This document shows positions 44,417 to 54,425 of a stretch of 64,000 nt of DNA, in pieces. Source of the DNA: Aliarcobacter thereius LMG 24486 (lineage in GTDB: Bacteria > Campylobacterota > Campylobacteria > Campylobacterales > Arcobacteraceae). The stretch's first letter is position 1; each line of letters opens with the position of its first letter. The notes below the pieces were generated by a model that was not told the origin of the DNA, did no database searches, and saw only the letters and a list, made by a program, of their open reading frames with translations. The stretch lies in NCBI RefSeq assembly GCF_004214815.1, contig NZ_CP035926.1, forward strand, positions 992,001-1,056,000. Direction: 5' to 3'. The position numbers and the translations under genes are program-made.

Positions 44417-45349
44417 ATGTTTGGATTTTTAAAAAAAGATAAGAATAAAGAGGAAAATATAGAGAGTCAAAGTTTTTTATCAAAAGCCTTTGATAAAACT
44501 TTTTCATCGATTAAAACCGTTGTTCCTCAAAAAAAAGAGAAAATAAGTTTTGATGATATAGAAGAACTTCTAATAGAAGCTGATGTTGAGTATGAAATTA
44601 TAGAAAAAGCTATGAATGGTTTACCAAATATGATTACAAGAAAAGAGTTAAGACATAGACTTGTAATGCTTTTTGAACATGCTCCAAAAGTTGATTTTGA
44701 TAAATTTGAAAAACCATTTGTAAGACTGATTATAGGTGTTAATGGAGCTGGGAAAACTACTACTATTGCAAAATTGGCAAATATGTTAAAAAAAGATGGT
44801 CAAAGTGTGATTTTAGGTGCTGGTGATACTTTTAGAGCAGCTGCAATAGAACAACTAAGCACTTGGGCAGAAAAGTTAAATATTCCTATTATTAAAACAA
44901 AACAAGGTCATGACTCAAGTGCTGTTGCTTTTGATACTATTAGTTCTGCTATTGCTAGAGGTGTTGATAATGTTATTATTGATACAGCAGGAAGATTACA
45001 AACTCAAACAAATCTAAATAATGAGTTGAAAAAAATAGTAAAAATTTGTCAAAAAGCATTAAATGATAAAGCATTTTTAAAACTTATGGTTTTAGATGGA
45101 ACTCAAGGAAACAGTGCAATTGCACAAGCAAAAGCTTTTAATGAGCTTATAGAAATAGATGGGATAATTGTTACAAAACTAGATGGTACAGCAAAAGGTG
45201 GTGCTTTATTTTCAATATCAAACCAACTTGAACTTCCAATATTTTATATTGGAGTGGGAGAAAAAGAGAATGATTTAATAGAGTTTTCTCCTGATAACTT
45301 TGTTGATGCTTTACTTGATGAGATTTATATAAAGAATACTAAGGAGTAG
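44417..45349 (+). CDS. ftsY: Signal recognition particle receptor
   Basis: FtsY receives SRP-ribosome complexes at the membrane. The 310-residue GTPase has a short charged N-terminal region, an N domain, and the NG motifs GVNGAGKTTTIAKLA, GAGDTFRAAAIEQL, IDTAGR, TKLDGTAKGGAL and YIGVGE. The acidic A domain of E. coli FtsY is almost absent, as in other Campylobacterota. Confidence 0.95.
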   Translation: MFGFLKKDKNKEENIESQSFLSKAFDKTFSSIKTVVPQKKEKISFDDIEELLIEADVEYEIIEKAMNGLPNMITRKELRHRLVMLFEHAPKVDFDKFEKPFVRLIIGVNGAGKTTTIAKLANMLKKDGQSVILGAGDTFRAAAIEQLSTWAEKLNIPIIKTKQGHDSSAVAFDTISSAIARGVDNVIIDTAGRLQTQTNLNNELKKIVKICQKALNDKAFLKLMVLDGTQGNSAIAQAKAFNELIEIDGIIVTKLDGTAKGGALFSISNQLELPIFYIGVGEKENDLIEFSPDNFVDALLDEIYIKNTKE

Positions 45350-45352
45350 CTT

Positions 45353-46147
45353 ATGATTAGGAGAAAAAGAAGAAAGGGATTTTTAGAAGATTTTTTGCTT
45401 ATATTTGGGATTTTAGCTATATCTTTTGCTATTTATTTTTTTGTTTTCTCAAATGATGAAACAAGTGAACCACAAACTACATCAGCAGTTACGAAAGAGA
45501 ATAGATTTTTAAGCAATCTTTATTCAGAATTAAAAGAGTATTTCTTTAGTAATTTAGAAAAAGATGATAGATTAGAAAAATTTATTTTAAGATCAAAAAA
45601 TGAGTTAGAAAACGACTCTTCTAGTACTCATCTTAATTATTCTAGAGAGGATTTCTTATCTATAAAAGATGAAGCTCAAAATACAAATCAAAATAAAGAA
45701 GAGCTTATCTTAAATGAAGAAAATTTAGATGAAGAAAATAATGATTTTGTAGAAATCCAAAATAAATTTAAAGAAAAAGAGCAAGAAGAGTTAAATATTA
45801 TTGTTGAAGAGAATGAAGAGAAAAAGAAAGTTTCTTCTAATTATAAAAAGGATGAAAATAGCTTAAATACAAAAAAAGCAAGTGAATTTTTTGCTAATTT
45901 TAGGAAAAAAGTATATCAAAATATTAAAAATAATATTCCTGCAAGTAGTCTAGAAAAAGGAAAAGATGTAAATATTAGAGTTACTATCTTAAAAAATGGC
46001 GGGTATGAAGAGTTAATATTTGTTGATGGGAGTATTTATAATTATGGAATGATTAAAGACCAAATTGAAGCAATTTTTCCTTTAGAAATTGATAAAAGTA
46101 TAGAAGAAATATTTCCTAGATATTATAGAATGAAAATAAACTTTTAA
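45353..46147 (+). CDS. Membrane-anchored protein of unknown function with a TonB-like C-terminal fold
   Basis: This 264-residue protein has one N-terminal membrane helix after a basic start (RRKRRKGFLEDFLLIFGIL). A long acidic, Glu/Asn-rich linker (about 80-165) follows, then a C-terminal domain VYQNIKNNIP...VNIRVTILKNGGYEELIFVDGS, whose strand-helix pattern recalls TonB_C. It is placed between ftsY (three bases) and radA. Function is unknown; a periplasm-spanning linker role is inferred. Confidence 0.65.
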   Translation: MIRRKRRKGFLEDFLLIFGILAISFAIYFFVFSNDETSEPQTTSAVTKENRFLSNLYSELKEYFFSNLEKDDRLEKFILRSKNELENDSSSTHLNYSREDFLSIKDEAQNTNQNKEELILNEENLDEENNDFVEIQNKFKEKEQEELNIIVEENEEKKKVSSNYKKDENSLNTKKASEFFANFRKKVYQNIKNNIPASSLEKGKDVNIRVTILKNGGYEELIFVDGSIYNYGMIKDQIEAIFPLEIDKSIEEIFPRYYRMKINF

Positions 46148-46228
46148 GAAATATTACAAATTGTTATATTTCTATCTCTTTTAAAACTCTTTTGATAAAA
46201 TCCATATATTTTTATAAAAAGGCTAATT

Positions 46229-47578
46229 ATGGCAAAAAAGAAAAACACTCTTTTTGAGTGCCAACATTGTGGTGAACAATCTAGTAAATGGCTTGGAAAA
46301 TGCCCATCTTGTGACTCTTGGGATAGTTTTATAGAACTTAGTAATGAGCAACAAGAAGTATTAAAGCAAAGTGTTATAGCCTCAAACTCAACTTCAAAAG
46401 CAAGACCTATTACTCAAATTGAACATGATGATGTAGTAAGATTTTCATCTTTTAATGATGAATTTGATTTAGTTTTAGGTGGTGGAGTTGTTCCTGGAAG
46501 TCTTACTTTAATTGGAGGAAGCCCAGGAGTTGGAAAATCTACTCTACTTCTAAAAGTAGCTGGAAGTATTGCAAAATCAGGTAAAAAAGTTCTTTATGTA
46601 TCAGGAGAAGAGAGTGCTGGACAGATAAAACTAAGAGCAAATAGACTTGATGCAAATCATGATGAACTATTTTTATTAAGTGAGATAAAACTTGAAGATA
46701 TTTTAGATGAACTTTTAAGAGATGAGTATGAAGTTTGTGTAATTGACTCCATTCAAACAATATATTCAAGCCATTTAAACTCAGCTCCTGGAAGTGTATC
46801 TCAAGTAAGAGAGATAACTTTTGAGCTTATGAGAAAAGCAAAAGAGTCAAATATTGCTATGTTTATTATTGGTCATATCACAAAAGACGGAAGTATTGCA
46901 GGTCCTAGAGTTTTAGAGCATATGGTTGATACTGTTTTATATTTTGAAGGAGAAGCAAGTAGAGAAATTAGAATGCTAAGAGGTTTTAAAAATCGTTTTG
47001 GAAGCACAAGTGAAATAGGTATTTTTGAAATGACTCAAGAGGGATTAATTAGTGCAAAAGATATAGCATCAAAGTTTTTTGATAAAACAAAATCTCAAAG
47101 TGGTTCTAGTTTAACTGTTTCCATGGAAGGTAGTCGAGCAATAATCTTAGAAGTCCAAGCTTTGGTATCTGAGTCAACTTTACCTAATCCAAAAAGAAGT
47201 GCAACAGGCTTTGATACAAATAGATTAACTATGCTTCTAGCTCTTTTAGAAAAAAAACTAGACCTTCCTTTTAATCACTATGATGTTTTTATAAATATTA
47301 GTGGTGGAATTAAAATAAAAGAAAGTAGTGCTGATTTAGCTGTAATAGCAGCTATTATTAGTTCATTTAGAAATCGCCCTATTTCTAAAGAATCTGTTTT
47401 CATAGGCGAAGTTAGTTTAACTGGTGAAATAAAAGATGTTTATTCTATTGATTTAAGATTAAAAGAGGCTCAAGCTCAAGGTATAAAAAAAGCTATCATA
47501 GCTCAAAAAACAAATTTAAAACTAGATATTAAAACTTTTGCAGTTGATGAAGTATCAAAAGTAATTGAACTATTCTAA
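46229..47578 (+). CDS. radA: DNA repair protein RadA
   Basis: RadA is a RecA-like branch-migration ATPase. The 449-residue protein has a CQHCG...CPSC zinc finger, Walker A GGSPGVGKST, YVSGEES, the family-specific KNRFG motif, and a Lon-like C-terminal domain (SGGIKIKESSADLAV). All are intact. It has a short intergenic gap upstream and converges with the DUF475 gene. Confidence 0.96.
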   Translation: MAKKKNTLFECQHCGEQSSKWLGKCPSCDSWDSFIELSNEQQEVLKQSVIASNSTSKARPITQIEHDDVVRFSSFNDEFDLVLGGGVVPGSLTLIGGSPGVGKSTLLLKVAGSIAKSGKKVLYVSGEESAGQIKLRANRLDANHDELFLLSEIKLEDILDELLRDEYEVCVIDSIQTIYSSHLNSAPGSVSQVREITFELMRKAKESNIAMFIIGHITKDGSIAGPRVLEHMVDTVLYFEGEASREIRMLRGFKNRFGSTSEIGIFEMTQEGLISAKDIASKFFDKTKSQSGSSLTVSMEGSRAIILEVQALVSESTLPNPKRSATGFDTNRLTMLLALLEKKLDLPFNHYDVFINISGGIKIKESSADLAVIAAIISSFRNRPISKESVFIGEVSLTGEIKDVYSIDLRLKEAQAQGIKKAIIAQKTNLKLDIKTFAVDEVSKVIELF

Positions 47579-47591
47579 TTTATTAAAGTAA

Positions 47592-47608
47592 GAAGAGTAA
47601 AACTCTTC
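47592..47608. terminator. Hairpin between convergent radA and DUF475 genes
   Basis: GAAGAGT and ACTCTTC form a 7-bp stem with a 3-nt loop. There is no strong T run on either side, so termination activity is uncertain. Confidence 0.4.
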
Positions 47609-47609
47609 A

Positions 47610-48701
47610 TTACTCTTTATCTAAAATAAATGCTCTATTTTTATAAATTGAGTGAACAAAAGCTAATGCAATAGGAACAATAGCAAAAGTTGTTATAAGC
47701 ATTGGTGGAAGATGGTAAAAAATTTGTACAAGCATAGATAAAGATAAAAGCCCAATAGACCACATAGCACCATGCTCAAGGTAAATATATTTTGAAACCA
47801 TCTCTTTTTCAACCATATAAATTGTAAGACTTCTTACAGCCATTGCACCAATTCCAAGTCCAATCATAATAATAACAATATTTTGAGTAATAGCAAAAGC
47901 TCCTAAAACACCATCTAAAGAGAAACTCATATCAATTACTTCAAGATATAAAAATGAAATAATTCCACCTGTTGCAACTGTTGCTTTCCCTAAACTATTT
48001 GAAGATTTTTCTTGCTCCATTTCATTAGGCTTACTTAGTTCAATAGCTCCTTTTAAAAGTTCTAACAAATAAAAAGCAATAACACCAATAATCATAGGAA
48101 CTAAAATCTCTAATTTATTAATTTTAACCATTTCATCGCCCATTACAACTTCATTTGGAGCAATATATGTAATAGCAAGCATTAAAAACATTACAAATAA
48201 AGCTTTAATATCTCCTACTTTAGATAGCTTTGTAGCAAAATCTTCTATATATTTTACCCAGTGAGTATCTTTTTGTTCATCGAAAATGAATTTTAGAAAT
48301 AGCATAAGAAGGAACATTCCACCAAATGACATAATTATATGATGAGAACTTTCAATAATTTTTTCATATTTATCAGGATTGTTAATTGCTAAATTAAAAG
48401 AATCAATAAATCCCATAGAAGTAGAGAAATATACTATTAAAATAGGGAAAACAAATCTTACTCCAAAAACAGCAATAAGCATTCCCCAAAGTAAAAATCT
48501 TCTTCTCCAAACAAGTGCCATTGTTGCAAGAATAGTTGCATTTATAACAGCATTATCAAATGATAAACTCAATTCTAAAACAGATAAAATCAAACCTTGA
48601 TAAAGTGCAAAAAAACCACCATAAGCAAAAAGTAAAATACATGCAATAAATAATACTACAAAAAAACCATAAAAATATGATAAAATTGATCTTTGACTCA
48701 A
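47610..48701 (-). CDS. DUF475 (TerC-superfamily) integral membrane protein
   Basis: This 363-residue protein has about nine membrane helices and the paired acidic membrane motifs of the TerC/DUF475 family: LSLSFDNAVINA and VIDMSFSLDGVLGAFA. Family members are proposed to handle metal ions such as manganese or tellurite stress. It is transcribed alone. The substrate is unknown. Confidence 0.88.
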   Translation of the reverse strand: MSQRSILSYFYGFFVVLFIACILLFAYGGFFALYQGLILSVLELSLSFDNAVINATILATMALVWRRRFLLWGMLIAVFGVRFVFPILIVYFSTSMGFIDSFNLAINNPDKYEKIIESSHHIIMSFGGMFLLMLFLKFIFDEQKDTHWVKYIEDFATKLSKVGDIKALFVMFLMLAITYIAPNEVVMGDEMVKINKLEILVPMIIGVIAFYLLELLKGAIELSKPNEMEQEKSSNSLGKATVATGGIISFLYLEVIDMSFSLDGVLGAFAITQNIVIIMIGLGIGAMAVRSLTIYMVEKEMVSKYIYLEHGAMWSIGLLSLSMLVQIFYHLPPMLITTFAIVPIALAFVHSIYKNRAFILDKE

Positions 48702-48761
48702 ATTTTTTCCTTAATTTTTTCGCAATTGTACCAAAAAAAAATAAAAAGTTGTTATAGAGCC

Positions 48762-49553
48762 CTAATTTAATGAATTTTTAAAACTAATAATCTCATCTTT
48801 TATTGAAGGAACTCTCATAAAATGTTCTCCAATTAAAAATGCGTCTGCACCAATTTTATGAAGTTTTTTAATTATATTTATATCGCTAACACCTGATTCA
48901 GCAACTATAATTTTATCTTTTGGTATTTTTGGAATTAATTTCTCACAAAGTTCCATATCCATTTTAAATGTTTTTAAATCTCTATGATTTATTCCTATGA
49001 TATTAGCTCCACTATTTAGTGCTTTTTGCAAATCTTCTTCATCATGAATTTCAACAAGAACTTCAAGATTTAATCCTATTGCATATTTATAAAGTTCATT
49101 TAATAACTCTTGAGAAAGAGATTTTGCTATAAGTAAAATAAAATCTGCACCATAAACTAATGCTTCAGCAATTTGATATTTAGTCAATATAAAGTCTTTT
49201 CTAAGAAGTGGAATATCTGTAACATTTCTAATATTTTTCAAATAGTTTAAATCACCTTTAAAATAGTGTGGTTCTGTCAATACAGATATAGCATTTGCAC
49301 CATATTTGTTGTACTCTTTAGCTATAAAAATAGGATCAAAATCCTCTTTTATAACTCCCTTACTTGGACTTGCTTTTTTTACTTCAGCTATTATTCTTAT
49401 AGCTTCATCTTTTGTACTTTTTAAAAAGCTTTTCACATCTTTTGTATAAAAGCTACCTTCTTCTATCACATTCTCTAAATCTTCCAAAGATATTTTTTCT
49501 TCTCTTTTCTTTACATCTTCCATTGTTATTTTATTTATTTCATCTAATATCAT
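48762..49553 (-). CDS. trpC: Indole-3-glycerol phosphate synthase
   Basis: TrpC closes the indole ring in tryptophan synthesis. The 263-residue TIM barrel has [43 protein letters not shown] and VAESGVS, with catalytic Lys and Glu residues in place. No other trp gene is adjacent. It overlaps the TPR lipoprotein gene by 14 bases. Confidence 0.95.
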   Translation of the reverse strand: MILDEINKITMEDVKKREEKISLEDLENVIEEGSFYTKDVKSFLKSTKDEAIRIIAEVKKASPSKGVIKEDFDPIFIAKEYNKYGANAISVLTEPHYFKGDLNYLKNIRNVTDIPLLRKDFILTKYQIAEALVYGADFILLIAKSLSQELLNELYKYAIGLNLEVLVEIHDEEDLQKALNSGANIIGINHRDLKTFKMDMELCEKLIPKIPKDKIIVAESGVSDINIIKKLHKIGADAFLIGEHFMRVPSIKDEIISFKNSLN

Positions 49554-50904
49554 TTTCTAAACACTCCTTAATCTTATCAAAATGTAATTTTATCTCTTCG
49601 TTTTCAAAGCCTATTTGATCAACAATATATTTCATAAAACTATATGCTTCTTTACAATTTTTAACTTTATACTCTCCCCAAGCCAAAGTATCAATATATA
49701 CTAAATTACTTGGTTCTTGAAGTAAAGCCTCTCTTACAAGTTCTATTCCTCTTTCATAATCAATATCGTGATCAATTAAAAGATATGCTAAATAGTTCAA
49801 ATAGTATGCTTTGTTATTAGCTTTTAATATATCTTCAAGCATATCAATAACACTATTAATTTTTGTTTGATTTAACTCTTTTTTCTCTAAAGCAAGTTCA
49901 TAAGTAAGTGTTGCTTTTTGAGATAAAACTATAATACTTTTATTTTTTGAATAAATTTTATTTGCCAAAGACAATGCTTTTTCTTTATCGCCTTTTGTAG
50001 TATAAAGTTCAACTAAAACTTCATCTTCAATCTTATTTCTTTCAAAAAATAGTATTGTATTATCTTGATTTTTAAATCTATTAAAAATTAGATTTATTAA
50101 AGCATCTCTCTCTATTATAAATCCATTTTTACTATAAAACTCATAAGTATCTTTTAAAAAATCTTCTGTTTTTTTATCATCTTTTAAAATATTTAAAAAT
50201 GTATATAGTTGAAGAACTAAGTTATAGTTATAGTTTGTATTTTTTAAACTATCTTCTACTCTAAAAATAGCTTCTTCTTTTTTATCAAAATTAAAAAAAT
50301 CTAAACCAGATAGAGCATGTATTGATGCAACACTGTAACTATTAAAAGTCAATGCTTTTAAATAAGAGTTATATGCATTTTGATACTCTTGTTTTACTAA
50401 ATATATATTTCCTAAAAGTTCAAAATTTTTTATATTTTTATATTTTTTTGTAAGTTTCAAAGCAATTTTTAATGATTCATCAATATTATTCTCTTTTAAT
50501 AGTGAAAAACTATAATATCTTAAAAACTCTTCCTCTTCTTTAATATCATAGACAAAATATTTTTCAGTTTTAAAAATAATCTCTTTGTATCTCTCTAGTA
50601 CTATAAGATTTCCAAAATTTTCAAGAAGATATTTGTACTTATTTGTAGCAAGATATAGTTTAAATAAAATCTCATTTGCTTCAATAAATCTTCCTTCTGT
50701 TTGAAGCATATAAGCATTATAAGCAAACACTTCTTCTAAAAAAATATCTTTATGCTCTATCTCTTTAAATCTATTTTTTTGAGCACTCTTTATATCTTTA
50801 CTTTTTTGTTCACTTATAACTTCTTGATTAAAAAAATCAATTGAACATGATGTAAAAAGAAGTAATATAAAAGGAAAAATTAAAGTTTTTTTATACCAAT
50901 ACAC
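49540..50904 (-). CDS. TPR-repeat lipoprotein of unknown function
   Basis: This 454-residue protein has a lipoprotein signal ([12 protein letters not shown], Cys at 20) and helical repeats throughout: [22 protein letters not shown] and [21 protein letters not shown] are TPR-like. It probably acts as a periplasmic or outer-membrane scaffold. The start is GTG at 50904, overlapping the YkgJ gene by 25 bases, with AGAGGT upstream. The partner is unknown. Confidence 0.75.
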   Translation of the reverse strand: MYWYKKTLIFPFILLLFTSCSIDFFNQEVISEQKSKDIKSAQKNRFKEIEHKDIFLEEVFAYNAYMLQTEGRFIEANEILFKLYLATNKYKYLLENFGNLIVLERYKEIIFKTEKYFVYDIKEEEEFLRYYSFSLLKENNIDESLKIALKLTKKYKNIKNFELLGNIYLVKQEYQNAYNSYLKALTFNSYSVASIHALSGLDFFNFDKKEEAIFRVEDSLKNTNYNYNLVLQLYTFLNILKDDKKTEDFLKDTYEFYSKNGFIIERDALINLIFNRFKNQDNTILFFERNKIEDEVLVELYTTKGDKEKALSLANKIYSKNKSIIVLSQKATLTYELALEKKELNQTKINSVIDMLEDILKANNKAYYLNYLAYLLIDHDIDYERGIELVREALLQEPSNLVYIDTLAWGEYKVKNCKEAYSFMKYIVDQIGFENEEIKLHFDKIKECLENDIR

Positions 50905-51263
50905 TCTTTTTCTACCTCTTTAAAATTATCTTTAAAATATGACCAAAATGGAAATGTTCTACATTGATGTGGTCTATATTCATAAATACTACACTGTTTT
51001 TTTATATTGTCAAAAAAACAACAAGCAAAGTTTCCATCTTGATATTTTACCTCTTTTAAACTATATTTATATGATTCTTTAAAAAGATATTTCTGTCTAA
51101 AATCATCTAAAGTCATTTTTAAATGTTTTGCTAAAGCTTCAATTTCAGAAATATTTATCCAAATATAACCACTTTCCCCTGTACAGCACTTACCTCCACA
51201 AGATTCACATGCTTTTGGATTAAAAGAGAAAGAGTATCCATCTTTTTTTATTAAATCACTCAA
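50880..51263 (-). CDS. YkgJ-family cysteine-cluster protein
   Basis: This 127-residue protein has clustered cysteines: CESCGGKCCTG, then CCFF, QCSIYEYRPHQCRTFPFW. This is the CxxCxxxCC plus CxxYxxRPxxCRxFP pattern of YkgJ proteins, thought to bind zinc or an iron-sulfur cluster. The start is TTG at 51263, overlapping the methyltransferase gene by eight bases. Function is unproven. Confidence 0.88.
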   Translation of the reverse strand: MSDLIKKDGYSFSFNPKACESCGGKCCTGESGYIWINISEIEALAKHLKMTLDDFRQKYLFKESYKYSLKEVKYQDGNFACCFFDNIKKQCSIYEYRPHQCRTFPFWSYFKDNFKEVEKECIGIKKL

Positions 51264-51972
51264 ATTTTGCCTTTATACTATAAGTATTTATATCTTTATA
51301 TATATTTTTTATCTCTTTTTTAAATTTTGAATTCTTTGAAAAAACTACCAATGGAGACATAACTTTTAAAAGAGATTTCGAATTCTTTCTTGCATAAATC
51401 ATAATCAAACTAGCATCACTTGTTTTTTTAGGATGAACAAATTGTATTGCTTCAATATTTAATTTAAACTCTTTTAGATATAGAATTATCATATCTAGTT
51501 GTTTGGCATCATAACAAAAAAATAGTTTACCATCTTTTGTTAAAATTTCTGAACTCTTTTTTATAAAATCAAAAAGTGGCATTGATGAGTTATATCTAGC
51601 TATTTTTAAACTCTCATTTTCACTTTTTATTACATTTGAATGATAAAAAGGTGGATTTGATACACAAATATCAAACTCTTTTCTAAAATCTACTTCTAAA
51701 AATGAGCCAAAAAACATATTTGATGATATTTTATTTATTTCTGAGTTTTTTTGTGAAAAAAACTGAAAGCTTTTTTGAATCTCAGCTTGGTTTAGTTCCA
51801 ATTTTTCAAACTTTTTTGCCACTAACAATCCAAGAATTCCACTTCCACTTCCAATATCAAGAAGTTCACCTTTTACATTTTTAAATTTTTCTAAGTTTTT
51901 ACAAATAAAGTCATATAAGAAATGAGTATCACTATTATAACAATATCCATCAATAGGCTGATAAAGTACCAA
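51256..51972 (-). CDS. TrmN6-like tRNA/rRNA adenine-N6 methyltransferase
   Basis: This 238-residue SAM enzyme has LLDIGSGSGILGLLVA for SAM and CVSNPPFY, the NPPF motif of N6-adenine methyltransferases. It is closest in layout to the tRNA1(Val) A37 enzyme, though the substrate is inferred. The start is TTG at 51972, with AAAGGA nine bases upstream. It heads the run with the YkgJ, TPR and trpC genes. Confidence 0.8.
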   Translation of the reverse strand: MVLYQPIDGYCYNSDTHFLYDFICKNLEKFKNVKGELLDIGSGSGILGLLVAKKFEKLELNQAEIQKSFQFFSQKNSEINKISSNMFFGSFLEVDFRKEFDICVSNPPFYHSNVIKSENESLKIARYNSSMPLFDFIKKSSEILTKDGKLFFCYDAKQLDMIILYLKEFKLNIEAIQFVHPKKTSDASLIMIYARKNSKSLLKVMSPLVVFSKNSKFKKEIKNIYKDINTYSIKAKFE

Positions 51973-52005
51973 AAAAACAATCCTTTGAATTAATTAAGTA
52001 AATTA

Positions 52006-52057
52006 TATCTAAACTATTTATAGTTTTACTTTTAATAAAATAAGCTTAGTTTAGATA
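52006..52057. promoter_or_regulatory. 11-bp inverted repeat upstream of oorD
   Basis: TATCTAAACTA (52006-52016) and TAGTTTAGATA (52047-52057) are perfect inverted copies 30 bases apart. The left arm can also pair locally (AACTA/TAGTT, 52012-52025), so two alternative stems are possible. It lies in the only sizeable gap before the oor operon and may be an operator or leader structure. Confidence 0.4.
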
Positions 52058-52118
52058 CTATTCACTTAGTAAATTATAAATTTCATAAATTTTAATTATA
52101 TTTAAATTAAGGAAAAAT

Positions 52119-52448
52119 ATGTCAAGTATAGAAGCTCCTTTAAATACCCCTGTATGGGTTGATGAAAGTAGATGTAAAGCTTGTGATAGATGTGTTGCTG
52201 TTTGTCCAGCTGGTGTTTTATCTATGAGACAAGAGATACATTCAACACTTGGTGCAATGGCAACAGTTGTACACCCAGAAGCTTGTATTGGTTGTAATGA
52301 TTGTGAACTTTCATGTCCTGATTTTGCTATTTTTGTTGCTGATAAAAAAGAGTATAAATTTTCTAAATTAACGCCTGAATCAAAAGAAAGACAAGAAAAA
52401 ATTATAAAAAATTCTTATAAACTATTAGATGAAGATAAAAAGGTTTAA
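52119..52448 (+). CDS. oorD: 2-Oxoglutarate:acceptor oxidoreductase delta subunit
   Basis: OorD is the ferredoxin-like subunit of the CoA-dependent 2-oxoglutarate oxidoreductase that replaces 2-oxoglutarate dehydrogenase in Campylobacterota. The 109-residue protein has two [4Fe-4S] motifs: CKACDRCVAVCPAG and CIGCNDCELSCPD. It starts the operon oorDABC, with AAGGA upstream. Confidence 0.93.
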   Translation: MSSIEAPLNTPVWVDESRCKACDRCVAVCPAGVLSMRQEIHSTLGAMATVVHPEACIGCNDCELSCPDFAIFVADKKEYKFSKLTPESKERQEKIIKNSYKLLDEDKKV

Positions 52449-52450
52449 AT

Positions 52451-53581
52451 ATGTCAAGAGAACTAATATCAACTGGAAATGAATTAGCAGCATTAGCTGC
52501 AATTGACTCAAATTGTCAATTTTTTGGAGGTTATCCTATAACTCCATCTAGTGAAATCATGCATGTATTATCATCAAAGCTACCTGCTATTGGTGGTGCT
52601 TGTATGCAAATGGAAGATGAAATTGCAGGAGTTTGTTCTGCTTTAGGTGCTGCTATGAGTGGGAAAAGAGCTTTGACAGCAACTTCAGGTCCTGGAATAT
52701 CATTAAAAGCTGAAAATATTGGACTTGGTTATATTGCTGAAGTTCCTTTAGTTATTATAAATGTTATGAGAGGTGGTCCATCAACTGGTCTTCCTACAAG
52801 AGTTTCTCAAGGTGATATTTTACAAGCAAAGAATCCAACTCACGGAGATGTAAAATCTATTACTTTAATGCCTGGAAATTTAGAAGAGTGTTACACTGAA
52901 GTTGTTCGTGCTTTTAATTTAGCAGATAGATTTATGCAACCTATTTTTGTACTACTAGATGAAACTATTGGTCATATGGCTGGAAAAGTATCAATCCCTA
53001 GTTTAGATGAAGTGAAAAAGATTCAAATAACTAGAAAAAGATTTGATGGAGATAAAAAAGATTATCTTCCTTATGGTGTAAAAGATGATGAAGCTGCTGT
53101 TTTAAATCCTATGTTTGAAGGATATAGATATCACTTTACTGGTCTTCACCATGGACCAACAGGTCATCCAACGGAAGATGCTGTTGTTTGTGATAATTTA
53201 ATGAAAAGACTATTCAAAAAAGTAGAAGCTCATACAAATGAATTAGAATCAAATGAAGAGTTTATGCTAGATGATGCCGAAATTATGATTATTGCTTATG
53301 GTTCAGTATCTTTAGGAGCAAAAGAGGCTATTAGAAGATTGAGAAAAGAAGGAGTTAAAATTGGTATGTTTAGACCAAAAACTCTTTGGCCAAGCCCTGC
53401 AAAAAGATTAAATGAACTTGTAAATAAATTTGACAAAATTTTAGTTGCAGAATTAAATATGGGTCAATATTTAGGTGAAATAGAAAGAGTAAGTGGGAAA
53501 AAAGAGTTTACAACGCTTTTAAAAGCAAATGGAAGACCAATCTCTCCACTTGAAATTATAGAAAAAGTAAAAGGAATGTAA
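52451..53581 (+). CDS. oorA: 2-Oxoglutarate:acceptor oxidoreductase alpha subunit
   Basis: This 376-residue subunit has YPITPSSEIMH, EDEIAGVCSALGAAMSGKRALTATSGPG (given as its start EDEIAG and end TSGPG) and GLPTRVSQGD. This is the pyrimidine/CoA-binding half of the KorA/OorA family. The C-terminal transketolase-like part has YGSVSLGAKEAI and GMFRPKTLWP. It is two bases after oorD and one before oorB. Confidence 0.94.
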   Translation: MSRELISTGNELAALAAIDSNCQFFGGYPITPSSEIMHVLSSKLPAIGGACMQMEDEIAGVCSALGAAMSGKRALTATSGPGISLKAENIGLGYIAEVPLVIINVMRGGPSTGLPTRVSQGDILQAKNPTHGDVKSITLMPGNLEECYTEVVRAFNLADRFMQPIFVLLDETIGHMAGKVSIPSLDEVKKIQITRKRFDGDKKDYLPYGVKDDEAAVLNPMFEGYRYHFTGLHHGPTGHPTEDAVVCDNLMKRLFKKVEAHTNELESNEEFMLDDAEIMIIAYGSVSLGAKEAIRRLRKEGVKIGMFRPKTLWPSPAKRLNELVNKFDKILVAELNMGQYLGEIERVSGKKEFTTLLKANGRPISPLEIIEKVKGM

Positions 53582-53582
53582 T

Positions 53583-54416
53583 ATGGCTTTTAACTATGAT
53601 AATTATTTAAGAACAGATAAAATGCCAACACTTTGGTGTTGGGGATGTGGTGATGGAGTTATATTAAAGTCTTTAGTAAGAGCTATTGATAAACTTGGTT
53701 GGAATATGGATGATGTTTGTGTTGTTTCTGGAATTGGTTGTTCTGGAAGATTCTCTTCATATATAAACTGTAATACTGTTCATACAACTCATGGAAGAAC
53801 TTTAGCTTATGCAACTGGAATAAAAATGGCAAATCCAGATAAAAAAGTAATTGTTGTTGGTGGTGATGGTGATGGTCTTGCAATTGGTGGAAATCATACA
53901 ATTCATGCAGCTAGAAGAAATATAGACTTAACATATATTTTAATAAATAACTTTATTTATGGTCTTACAAACTCTCAAACAAGCCCAACAACTCCAAAAG
54001 GAATGTGGACAGCAACGATGGAAAGAGGAAATATAGATCCTAGTTTTGATTCTTGTAAATTAGTTGAAGCAGCAGGAGCTAGTTTTGTGGCAAGAGAAAC
54101 AATGATTGAGCCAAAAAAACTTGAAAGATCTTTAGTTAAAGCTCTTGAACACAAAGGTTTCTCATATGTTGAAGTGTTTTCAAACTGCCATGTAAACTTA
54201 GGTAGAAAAAATAAAATGGCAAGTGCAACTGCAAATTTAGAGTGGATTGACTCAATTTCTATTGCAAAAACAAAATTTGAAATGCTTGAAGAAAATGATA
54301 AAGTTGGAAAGTTTGCAACTGGTGTTTTAAAACAAGATGAAAATATGATTGAATACTGTGAAGCTTATGATAAAGTAAAAGATGCTCACAAAAATAAAAC
54401 TATGGTTGAGTTATAA
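53583..54416 (+). CDS. oorB: 2-Oxoglutarate:acceptor oxidoreductase beta subunit
   Basis: This 277-residue TPP-binding subunit has LWCWGCGDGVI, GIGCSGRFSSYI, THGRTLAYATGIKMA and the TPP-Mg motif VVGGDGDGLAIGGNH...NNFIYGLTN. It carries out the decarboxylation step with OorA. It is ten bases before oorC. Confidence 0.95.
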   Translation: MAFNYDNYLRTDKMPTLWCWGCGDGVILKSLVRAIDKLGWNMDDVCVVSGIGCSGRFSSYINCNTVHTTHGRTLAYATGIKMANPDKKVIVVGGDGDGLAIGGNHTIHAARRNIDLTYILINNFIYGLTNSQTSPTTPKGMWTATMERGNIDPSFDSCKLVEAAGASFVARETMIEPKKLERSLVKALEHKGFSYVEVFSNCHVNLGRKNKMASATANLEWIDSISIAKTKFEMLEENDKVGKFATGVLKQDENMIEYCEAYDKVKDAHKNKTMVEL

Positions 54417-54425
54417 GGAGTAATT

